Part shown: positions 51,602-58,721 of the stretch, piece by piece | How the letters are laid out: each line of letters begins with the position of its first letter | Numbering within the stretch: the stretch's first letter is position 1 | Source of the DNA: JANOSH01 sp031415695 | GTDB lineage: Bacteria > Actinomycetota > Acidimicrobiia > Acidimicrobiales > Ilumatobacteraceae | Length of the DNA stretch: 64,000 bases | Assembly: GCA_031415695.1 (NCBI GenBank) | Contig: JANOSH010000054.1 | Coordinates: 20,157 to 84,156, forward strand | Direction of reading: 5' to 3' | Notes under the pieces: generated by a model | What the model was told of the DNA's origin: nothing | The model's input: the letters and a program-made list of their open reading frames with translations, nothing else | Databases searched by the model: none | Translations under genes and position numbers: made by a program

Positions 51602-53142
51602 TGGGCAGCTACAACGCGGCACACTGGCTGCTCGACCGGCATGTCGATGGCGGGCTGGCGTCAAAAACGGCCGTTCGTTACCAGGGCGAATCGCAGTCGT
51701 ATTCCGCGACGCAGCAGCAGGTGTGGCGTGTGCAGCATGCGCTTCGCGACCTCGGCGTGCGCCGCGAGCAACGAGTGGTGTTGGTCATGAACGACGAACC
51801 GGCCACGATTGCGTGGCTGCTTGGGTGTCTGCGTAGCGGCGTTGTACCGGTGCCGTTGTCGACAATGTCTACCGCCCTCGACCTCGCAGCGATTGTGGTT
51901 GACTGCGAGGCGCAGCTACTGGTTGTTTCCGCTGAACACGGTCTACATATCGACGCCATCATGGCTGCCGTGCCGTCTGTTCGAAACGCGCTCGTCGTCG
52001 ATGGTGCCGACGGTGCGGCAGAGTCGAGCAGGGTGCGTTTGTGGTCCGAGTTTGCCGACGTTTCGGCCATCCCGGTCGTCGACACCACGGCCGACTCGCC
52101 CGCGTTCTGGTTGTACAGCTCTGGCACCACCGGGTTGCCCAAAGGTGTCATGCATCGCCACTCCGGCCCGCAAGCCAGCTACGACACGTATGGCACGCAC
52201 GTTTTGGGGATCTCTGCCGACGACCGATGCCTCTCGGTCGCAAAGTTGTTTTTCGCCTATGGCCTTGGCAACTCACTGACTTTTCCCTTCGGCGCCGGAG
52301 CGACCACGATTCTTGAATCGAGGCGGCCAACACCGGCGGCCATGTGCAGCCTTATACGAGAAGAACAGCCGACGCTGTTCTTTGCGGCACCGGGATTCGT
52401 TGCGGCCATCTTGGACACCGATGTAGCCCAAGACACCTTTGCCTCGGTGCGTTCCACGATAACGGCAGGCGAGACCTTGCCTGGTGAACTGCACCGACGT
52501 TTCACGACCCGCTTCAGCCATCCGGTGCTCGACGGCATTGGCTCCACCGAAGCGCTCCATATCTTCATTTCGAACACGGTCGATGACCAACGCTCGGGCT
52601 GCACCGGCACGGTCGTTCACGGTTACGACGCCGTGCTCCTCGACGACACCGGCGACATTGTCGACGCCCCCGACACACCTGGGTACCTGCATGTGCGGGG
52701 ACCATCCACGGCCGTGGGCTACTGGAACCGGCCGGAAGCGACGTCGACGGCGTTCCTCGCCGACGGCTGGGTCCGAACCGGCGACGTGTACACCCGGTCG
52801 AGCGACAACCATTGGACGTTTCTCGGTCGCAACAACGACATGATCAAAGCCGGCGGAATTTGGGTTTCGCCGGCCGAAGTGGAAGGCGTCCTGGTCACGC
52901 ATCCCGACGTCTTGGAAGCAGCCGTTGTTGGGTCGCGTAACGACGCTGGCCTGGAAGAAGTCGTCGCTTTTGTCGTCGCCCGTTCTGGCCACGCCATCGA
53001 CCCGGCATCGATTGACGAGCACTGCCGTTCGGGAATGGCGGCATTCAAACGACCGCGACGGCTTGTTGTCGTTGACTCGCTACCCAAGACCGCCACAGGT
53101 AAGACCCAACGGTTCGTGTTGCGAGACCAACTGACCTCATAG
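51601..53142 (+). CDS. Benzoate-CoA ligase family protein
   Basis: The 513-aa ANL-superfamily enzyme activates benzoate (or a related aryl acid) to its CoA thioester. It has the ATP loop WLYSSGTTGLPKGVMHRH, the aryl-acid pocket region AKLFFAYGLGNSLTFPF, IGSTEALHIF, the hinge DGWVRTGD, and the catalytic lysine in LPKTATGKTQR. The pattern matches benzoate-CoA ligases (BadA/BclA type). It is the third gene of the box operon, and the next gene (start 53157) follows only 14 nt after its stop. boxA, boxD and a BoxR regulator are not present. Confidence 0.92.
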   Translation: MGSYNAAHWLLDRHVDGGLASKTAVRYQGESQSYSATQQQVWRVQHALRDLGVRREQRVVLVMNDEPATIAWLLGCLRSGVVPVPLSTMSTALDLAAIVVDCEAQLLVVSAEHGLHIDAIMAAVPSVRNALVVDGADGAAESSRVRLWSEFADVSAIPVVDTTADSPAFWLYSSGTTGLPKGVMHRHSGPQASYDTYGTHVLGISADDRCLSVAKLFFAYGLGNSLTFPFGAGATTILESRRPTPAAMCSLIREEQPTLFFAAPGFVAAILDTDVAQDTFASVRSTITAGETLPGELHRRFTTRFSHPVLDGIGSTEALHIFISNTVDDQRSGCTGTVVHGYDAVLLDDTGDIVDAPDTPGYLHVRGPSTAVGYWNRPEATSTAFLADGWVRTGDVYTRSSDNHWTFLGRNNDMIKAGGIWVSPAEVEGVLVTHPDVLEAAVVGSRNDAGLEEVVAFVVARSGHAIDPASIDEHCRSGMAAFKRPRRLVVVDSLPKTATGKTQRFVLRDQLTS

Positions 53143-53156
53143 CGTTCATCCTAGAG

Positions 53157-53936
53157 ATGGACACGACGACGAGTAGCCCCGAACTGATGTGGTCCTCGGC
53201 GTGGACCGCGCATGCGTCGTCCACCGACCCGACCGCCGTTGTGTTGTCGGCCGGAGCCGACCAGCAACTCGCGGTCGACGGACTCGACGCCGCCACGATT
53301 TCTACGATCGAGCGATGGTGTCGTGATGGAGTAGCGAACGCGCACACCGAGGCCGAGCGACGTGTCGTCTCGCTCCTGGCCGACGTGGGTGCCGTCGTGC
53401 ACCCTGTGTCATCGGCCATAGCGGTTGTAGCGTCGCCTGACGATTCTGCCGGCGATATCGGACTCACGCTGCGCGAGGAACTGGGGACAACTACTCAACT
53501 CGATGTAGCTGAACTAGTCGTGGTTGTGCGCACCGGCGCGACCTGGCCGCACGTCCCCGACGGCAAGGCGCATCTCGGCGTCGACGTCTCGATGCATCAC
53601 ACCGTCGTGCTCGGTCCATTCGTGATACCGGGTGTTTCGGCATGTCTTGACTGCCTCGACCAACGAATGGCGCACCGCTGGGGCCGGGCGGCTGTTCCTG
53701 ATCAGCCGTTAGTGAAAGCCTCGCCAGCCATCGTCGCCGAATTGGTTCGCAAGCAACTTGAGGCAGCTCGTCGTGGGCCAAGCCCATTGGTGAACGCAAC
53801 CATCGTCTGGGACCTGGAGCAAGGCACTACCGACCGACAGAACCTGTACAAGCTGGTTGGATGCAGCCGGTGCGCTTCGGGGCGAGCGACTGGCCGAGTG
53901 GAGCTGCCGTGGAAGAGAGGTTTGCCGTGGCCGTAA
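53157..53936 (+). CDS. Azole-peptide (TOMM) E1-like leader-peptide-binding protein
   Basis: The 259-aa protein looks like a truncated ThiF/ocin-type E1 partner of a YcaO cyclodehydratase. The first 80 residues have the winged-helix RRE character that grips precursor leaders. A degenerate ThiF-like core follows, without the ATP-binding GxGxxG. Two cysteine pairs, C163-x2-C166 (GVSACLDCLDQR) and C236-x2-C239 (VGCSRCA), form the structural zinc site of these proteins. Its 3' end overlaps the precursor start by 10 nt, and YcaO and SagB-type genes follow. Starting 14 nt after the benzoate-CoA ligase, it could share its transcript. This is the SagC-equivalent role (inference). Confidence 0.8.
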   Translation: MDTTTSSPELMWSSAWTAHASSTDPTAVVLSAGADQQLAVDGLDAATISTIERWCRDGVANAHTEAERRVVSLLADVGAVVHPVSSAIAVVASPDDSAGDIGLTLREELGTTTQLDVAELVVVVRTGATWPHVPDGKAHLGVDVSMHHTVVLGPFVIPGVSACLDCLDQRMAHRWGRAAVPDQPLVKASPAIVAELVRKQLEAARRGPSPLVNATIVWDLEQGTTDRQNLYKLVGCSRCASGRATGRVELPWKRGLPWP

Positions 53937-54616
53937 ACAGTTTGGAAGCGAACGTTGGGAACCTGACGGTACGGGGACTGCCCACGCCGTTCGATCCGCT
54001 CCATCAGCAGGTCACCGTTGCCACGCCATCGTGCTGTTGCTGTTGCTGTTGCTGTCTGTCGACGATAGCGGCCTCCACAGGTTTCGCGGCCGGTGCAGTT
54101 CACCACACCGCTGCCGCGAACGGCAGAAAGATTCCCGGCTTCGTCATACTGGCGGGGGCCGGGCTGGTCCTCGGAATTGCGGGGTTTGTGGCTCTTCAAG
54201 TGTTCGGTAACGACCTGCTCTCGTTACGCGGAACTGGACAGGATGTGTGGCAGTGGGTCTGCGTCATCGTGGCCCTCGTGTTGTGGCTGGGGTCCATCGC
54301 ATTCGGACTGTCGCGGGCCGGTAGGGCCAATAGGTCAACAGCGCTCATCTGCGCCGTTGTTGGAATTGCGACTCTGTCGCTTATCGCAGTCGAAGTCTTC
54401 GTGGCCTTTGTCACCGCGTTCCTGATTGAGCTGGCATTCCCGGTCTTTGGTTGGTTGGGCTGGCGGCTGGCGAAATCGAGATTTGGACCCAAGTCTGACC
54501 CGCAGCAACCCCCATTTCCGCCGGTGCCACCGTACCCACCTCCATCGGCGGGCTATCTCCCGTACCCGCCAACACCGCCCCCAAGTTATGGAACTCAGCT
54601 TCCACCGCCGACGTGA
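53927..54616 (+). CDS. Poly-cysteine TOMM precursor fused to membrane domain
   Basis: The 229-aa ORF starts at GTG 53927 after a GAGAGG ribosome-binding site. Residues 1-34 look like a leader (FDPLHQQVTVATPS), followed by eight consecutive cysteines C36-C43 and LSTIAASTGFAAGAVHHTAA. This resembles streptolysin S (leader..APGG then poly-Cys then FSIATGSGN, established for SagA). Unlike SagA, the frame continues into about four membrane helices (70-94, 110-128, 138-160, 161-180) and a Pro/Tyr-rich tail. Cysteines would become thiazol(in)es through YcaO and SagB. The fused part may anchor, export or provide immunity. Its stop overlaps the ATG of the YcaO gene (TGATG). Confidence 0.75.
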   Translation: MAVNSLEANVGNLTVRGLPTPFDPLHQQVTVATPSCCCCCCCCLSTIAASTGFAAGAVHHTAAANGRKIPGFVILAGAGLVLGIAGFVALQVFGNDLLSLRGTGQDVWQWVCVIVALVLWLGSIAFGLSRAGRANRSTALICAVVGIATLSLIAVEVFVAFVTAFLIELAFPVFGWLGWRLAKSRFGPKSDPQQPPFPPVPPYPPPSAGYLPYPPTPPPSYGTQLPPPT

Positions 54617-55836
54617 TGGCGCTCGTTGATCGAGCCACTGGTGACCGTCACCCCGTGGTCGAACGACCGGTGCTGGTACCTCGCAGTGCCGCCGACGACG
54701 TCGCTGTAGTTCATGCCAGCGTTGCCCGGCAGCCTGGCTCAACCCAGAGTGCAGGCGGCGGTGTGCACCGCGACGCTGCCCTGGCATGTACCGCAGCAGT
54801 TGCCGAAGCGATCGAGCGATGGGCCGCGACGCAGGCCGACCTTGTACTGAGCAGAGCGTCGGAGACCCGTGTTGCCGCATCCCTTCGGCTGGCAGAGTTC
54901 ACGCTGCATTCCGACGACCAACGACTCGACTGCCAGTTCCCGCACACGAATGCATACCCCGGCGACGAATGGCTCACCGAGGTCTTTTGGCTAGACACGA
55001 ATGAGCCGGTTTGGGTCCCCGCAGCGCTCGTGTCGCTTACCGAACGCTTCGGAGCCCTGGCCACATCGTCGGGATTGGCGGCCGATCCGTCTGTCGTCAC
55101 GGCGCTGTTGCGCGCCACGCAAGAACTGATCGAACGCGATGCATACATGTCCACTTGGTTGCATCAACTCGGCGGGCTAGAAACACCAGTCGACCGCCTG
55201 GCGGTGCCCGAGGGTGGCGAGGTGCGAGTGTTTGACCTAACACCCGCGTACAGCTCGCATCCTGTCGCGTGTGTTGCGGGCACCGCATTGTTAGCCGGCC
55301 GGCCCCGACATTCCCTCGGCCTCGCGTGCCGCGCAACATGGGACGACGCGGTCGACAAGGCGTACGCCGAGTTCCTGCAAGGCACTATGTTCGTCGGCCA
55401 TCAATTGGCGATCAACCCTGCCGTGAGCGGACTCGACCCCACCGCAGTACGTGACTTCGACGCCCATGCAGTCTTCTACGGCGCCAACCCGCACTGGTGG
55501 CCACACGTGCCGATGTTGCGCGCCGCGCGGCCTGCGCTTGCACCGCCCGACGCACCCACCAGCAACGTCGGGTCCGGTGTCCAACTCGCCGAACTGGTCA
55601 CCCGACTCGCGGCGGCCGATATTCGCCTGGCTTACCGAGAACTCTCGTCGGTCGAGTGTGATCAGCTGGGGTTGCGGGTGGTACGAGTGCTGTCGCCCGA
55701 TCTCACGCCACTGCATCACGACCACCTCTGGCCGTACCTTGGCGGAACTACATGCGACGTTGCTCGACGCTATTCGCATTTTGCGGAGCGCCAAGCGGGG
55801 CCCTTTCCGTCGCCATATCCCCACCCACTCGGATGA
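54616..55836 (+). CDS. YcaO-type azoline cyclodehydratase
   Basis: YcaO uses ATP to activate peptide carbonyls and cyclise Cys, Ser or Thr into azolines. The 406-aa protein has the YcaO pattern: GGGVHRDAALACTAAVAEAIERW with metal/ATP-binding glutamates, RATQELIERDAYMSTW, and ends in PFPSPYPHPLG, the proline-rich PxPxP C terminus that is a hallmark of TOMM YcaO proteins. Translationally coupled to the precursor and to the SagB-type gene (ATGA). The E1-like protein supplies leader recognition. Confidence 0.92.
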   Translation: MALVDRATGDRHPVVERPVLVPRSAADDVAVVHASVARQPGSTQSAGGGVHRDAALACTAAVAEAIERWAATQADLVLSRASETRVAASLRLAEFTLHSDDQRLDCQFPHTNAYPGDEWLTEVFWLDTNEPVWVPAALVSLTERFGALATSSGLAADPSVVTALLRATQELIERDAYMSTWLHQLGGLETPVDRLAVPEGGEVRVFDLTPAYSSHPVACVAGTALLAGRPRHSLGLACRATWDDAVDKAYAEFLQGTMFVGHQLAINPAVSGLDPTAVRDFDAHAVFYGANPHWWPHVPMLRAARPALAPPDAPTSNVGSGVQLAELVTRLAAADIRLAYRELSSVECDQLGLRVVRVLSPDLTPLHHDHLWPYLGGTTCDVARRYSHFAERQAGPFPSPYPHPLG

Positions 55837-56558
55837 ACGTTCCACGGCGCGCCGACGACCTTCAACGGGCCGACGACTTTTGGGAGGCGTCGAGTCTCGA
55901 TGCCCAAAGCGTTCTTCGCTTTGCGTCACGAATCGACGCCTACCAGCCAAGTGCGGGCGTAGCGGCCCATACGCATACGAGCGAACCCGTGGAACTGAAG
56001 TGGGTGTCCGATCGATTGCAGAACGTGTTCGACGCTCGTCGCAGCGGGTGTGACTTCTCGACCAAACCGCTGAAGTTTCGACACGTCGAACGGATACTGG
56101 CGGCGACCGGTGCGACCGCCGATGCCCGCCGTGTGATCCCCGAAGCCGGGGGACTTGACGCCGTTCACGTGTACGGGTTGCTACGAAATGTTGACGGTCC
56201 GTTCGGCGGGCGAGTCATCTATTACAACCACCGGGCTCACTCGGTCAGTGTTGTTGGCGAGGTGCCAGCCGACGCTGAACTCAGACAGTTGGTGAGCTTT
56301 GACGGCGGACAGCTGCCCCAGCTTGTGCTGGTGTTCTTGACCCAGCTCGATGAGCTTGAACGTAAGTACGGGGCACGAGGGTCAAGATTCGGTTTGCAAC
56401 AGGTTGGTCACGCTGCCCAGAACGTATCGTTGCGCCTGGCCCACGACGACCTGTCGGGCTACGTGCTCGGCGGTGTTATCGATCACGAGATGCTGGCGTT
56501 ACTACGGGTTGAACATCTTCACGTTCGGTGTGCCAGCGCCATGGCATGCGGCTGGTAA
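55833..56558 (+). CDS. SagB-type thiazole/oxazole dehydrogenase
   Basis: A 241-aa flavin-dependent nitroreductase-fold enzyme that would oxidise azolines to azoles. It has FSTKPLKFRHVERILAATGA, the RVIPEAGGLDAVHVYGLLRN segment of SagB/McbC, and FGLQQVGHAAQNVSLRLAHD for FMN binding. ATG 55833 overlaps the YcaO stop (ATGA); the frame is open upstream inside ycaO but not conserved. It is the last recognised gene of the cassette. A dispersed repeat follows. Confidence 0.88.
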   Translation: MNVPRRADDLQRADDFWEASSLDAQSVLRFASRIDAYQPSAGVAAHTHTSEPVELKWVSDRLQNVFDARRSGCDFSTKPLKFRHVERILAATGATADARRVIPEAGGLDAVHVYGLLRNVDGPFGGRVIYYNHRAHSVSVVGEVPADAELRQLVSFDGGQLPQLVLVFLTQLDELERKYGARGSRFGLQQVGHAAQNVSLRLAHDDLSGYVLGGVIDHEMLALLRVEHLHVRCASAMACGW

Positions 56559-56613
56559 CGAGTTTGCCTTCGGCATCGCTGGCTCGCTCCCGCTCGCTTT
56601 TATCGCTCCGCCG
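56559..56613 (-). repeat. Dispersed GCCGAAGGC element, copy 4 (inverted)
   Basis: Read on the minus strand: CGGCGGAGCGATAAAAGCGA then GCGGGAGCGAGCCAGCGAT then GCCGAAGGCAAACTCG. This matches copy 2 over nearly its whole length (GGAGCGATAAAGCGAGCGG, GAAGC, GCCGAAGGC). It lies directly after the SagB-type gene. Confidence 0.75.
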
Positions 56614-56666
56614 CTTAGCGACGTCATCCCATCCAACCGGGGCGTTACCTTCGTAGGCTCAAGTAT

Positions 56667-58022
56667 GTGACAGTACGCCGACTAACTCTCGTTGTCCTGT
56701 TAGCGCTGGGCGCGTGTAGCAGCGATACAGCGGTACCGGCTGGAACACCCGTAGCGTCGTCTGCAGCTGCTCCGGTGCCGAAAGCACCCGCCGGTCCGAC
56801 TGGCGTCGAGGTGGCCGAGGTGCTCCGCAACGTTGTGCCGTCGCTTCAATCAACCGGGCTCGACCCCAAGATCGCGTCGGTCATCGGCGCGTCTGGCGAC
56901 GTGCGAAACGCCTGGATTTTGAGCGACCTGTTGCGCTTCGCCGATAGCGACACGTTCAAGCCATTGGTCGATGCATTTGAGCGACTTGCCCGCGTCGCGT
57001 TGGGTGGCGGCTCGAATCCCTGGCAGGAAGTTACCGATCTACTCATCAGCTGGGACACACCGGCACCTCCCGACTACCTGGTGTTCAAGCGTGATCTGTT
57101 CACGTCGTTGGAACCGCGATGGAAACCAATCTTTGACGATCCAAACGCCGACATCGATTGGCGATTCTTGAGTTGGGGGGGCGTACTACCCGACGATCGT
57201 CTGCTTGGTGACAAGAAGACCTGCGTACTTGGATGCATACCGGCGTTGGACGATCCGTTGCTCACCTCGGCCGGCGAGGGCACCTGGTATCCAGACGAGG
57301 CGTACGTCTTCGGCATAAGCATCGGCGGCGAATCGGTGGCATTTCCAAAAAACATCATGGAGGTGCACGAGATGGTCAACATCAGCATCGGCGGCCGTCG
57401 AGTTGCGATCCCGTACTGCACCTTGTGCGGTTCGGCTCAGGCCTACTTCACCGACCAGGTATCGGGCGTCGCACGACCGCTGGTGATGCGCACGAGCGGA
57501 CTCTTGGCGCTATCGAACAAGGTGATGTACGACCTCGACACAGGCTCGGTCTTCGACACATTCACGGGTCGGGCGCTGTCGGGTCCACTGCACGACGCGG
57601 GCGTAGGACTTCCGATGCTGACGACAGTGGTATCGCGATGGGACGAGTGGCGTAGTGACCACCCCAACACACGCATCGTGGCCCAAGATGGCGGTCTCGG
57701 CAAGCAGTACCCGGCCGATCCATTGCGCGGCCGCGACGACAAGGGGCCTATCTTTCCGATCAGGCGCAGTGATACCCGGCTTGCCGTCCACACCCAGGTC
57801 GTCGGGGTCATCGCAGCCGATACATCGCCAGTCGCCTTTCCTGTCGACGCTGCGCAGGCCGAACTACGTGCCGGGCGCAGCGTATCGTCGGCAGGCGTCA
57901 CGCTTACCCTTGACGGGGGTGGTCTTGTCGCCTCGATCGACGGCAAGGCTGCCGCTGCCCATCAGTCGTTCTGGTTCGCATGGGCACAGTTCCACCCTGG
58001 CACAAAGCTCTGGTCTCCATGA
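56667..58022 (+). CDS. DUF3179 secreted lipoprotein
   Basis: The 451-aa protein starts at GTG 56667, has a signal peptide and lipobox (LLALGAC, lipidated cysteine about residue 17), a Pro/Ala linker, and a DUF3179 domain with the marks FPKNIMEVHEMVNISIGG and VAIPYCTLCGSAQAY (the CxxC pair). DUF3179 proteins are exported and of unknown role. Preceded by repeat copy 4, so it may not be in the TOMM transcript; association with the cassette is unproven. Confidence 0.85.
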   Translation: MTVRRLTLVVLLALGACSSDTAVPAGTPVASSAAAPVPKAPAGPTGVEVAEVLRNVVPSLQSTGLDPKIASVIGASGDVRNAWILSDLLRFADSDTFKPLVDAFERLARVALGGGSNPWQEVTDLLISWDTPAPPDYLVFKRDLFTSLEPRWKPIFDDPNADIDWRFLSWGGVLPDDRLLGDKKTCVLGCIPALDDPLLTSAGEGTWYPDEAYVFGISIGGESVAFPKNIMEVHEMVNISIGGRRVAIPYCTLCGSAQAYFTDQVSGVARPLVMRTSGLLALSNKVMYDLDTGSVFDTFTGRALSGPLHDAGVGLPMLTTVVSRWDEWRSDHPNTRIVAQDGGLGKQYPADPLRGRDDKGPIFPIRRSDTRLAVHTQVVGVIAADTSPVAFPVDAAQAELRAGRSVSSAGVTLTLDGGGLVASIDGKAAAAHQSFWFAWAQFHPGTKLWSP

Positions 58023-58024
58023 CC

Positions 58025-58045
58025 AAACGCCGAAGGCAAACTAGC
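58025..58045 (+). repeat. Dispersed GCCGAAGGC element, copy 5 (short)
   Basis: AAACGCCGAAGGCAAACTAG fills the gap between convergent genes and its CTAG provides the TAG stop of the DUF1989 gene. It corresponds to the 3' quarter of the longer copies. Confidence 0.65.
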
Positions 58046-58628
58046 TTTTCAACACCTCGAAATGGGCGTCGACGGGCTTTTGGCTGTTGATGGTGAGGAT
58101 GTCTTGGGGACATGCTGACATCACTGCTACACAGTCGAGTTCTGCCCGTAGCACGACATAGTCGCCCGGCGCACTCAATGCCGGTTGAAACGAAACCGAC
58201 CCGTCGGGCTGCCATGGGATGTTCATGAACAAGTTCAACGATGCCGGGGTGTACGGCACGCTCAGACCAAGTTCGGCGAGCGCAGCGTGCATGTTGTCTC
58301 GGCAGTTGTCGTGATACTCGGTGCAACCCAGCAGGCCGTAGCGTTCGTTGTCGCATGGCGCTATGACGGTGTCGTGGAGCCCGGGGCTGGTGTCCTCGTC
58401 AAGCCACAACAGCGGGCGTCGCCGATTTGTGTAGAGCGCATCACCCAACCGGGGATACAGGTGCGTCCACGTTGCTCGGCAGTGTTCCATGCCGACGTAT
58501 TCGGTCGGCATACTCGAGACGAATGCCCAGAAGTCGATTACCTGAGTTCCATGGGTGTTGATGATCTTGAGTTGATCGCCGGCTGCTAGCCGGACGGCCT
58601 TACCGCGACGCGCGGGAATGGTGAACAT
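58041..58628 (-). CDS. DUF1989 (urea carboxylase-associated) protein
   Basis: The 195-aa product shows the DUF1989 pattern: a beta-rich N-terminal part with GTQVIDFWAF, a metal-ligand-like cysteine/histidine set in LLGCTEYHDNCRDNMHAAL, SLNLFMNIPW, and the conserved tail DYVVLRAELDCVAVMSACPQD. Family members are encoded with urea carboxylase/allophanate and amino acid transport genes; none are nearby here, so its reaction is open. Two palindromes CGCAACTGTTGCG lie just upstream (58652 and 58694). Confidence 0.85.
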   Translation of the reverse strand: MFTIPARRGKAVRLAAGDQLKIINTHGTQVIDFWAFVSSMPTEYVGMEHCRATWTHLYPRLGDALYTNRRRPLLWLDEDTSPGLHDTVIAPCDNERYGLLGCTEYHDNCRDNMHAALAELGLSVPYTPASLNLFMNIPWQPDGSVSFQPALSAPGDYVVLRAELDCVAVMSACPQDILTINSQKPVDAHFEVLKS

Positions 58629-58651
58629 AGCTCACACCGTAGAGCCCTTTC

Positions 58652-58706
58652 CGCAACTGTTGCGCACATGGCCGGCCCAGGAGCGGCCGTTTCCGCAACT
58701 GTTGCG
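58652..58706. promoter_or_regulatory. Twin palindrome CGCAACTGTTGCG upstream of DUF1989 gene
   Basis: Two perfect copies of CGCAACTGTTGCG occur at 58652-58664 and 58694-58706, 42 nt apart (four helical turns), each within a longer direct repeat TTTCCGCAACTGTTGCG followed by ATGGCCG. The second copy is also flanked by GCGGCC and GGCCGC, so it could fold as a longer hairpin after the subtilase gene. Position 24 nt upstream of the DUF1989 start fits an operator. Confidence 0.6.
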
Positions 58707-58721
58707 TAGATGGCCGCATAG

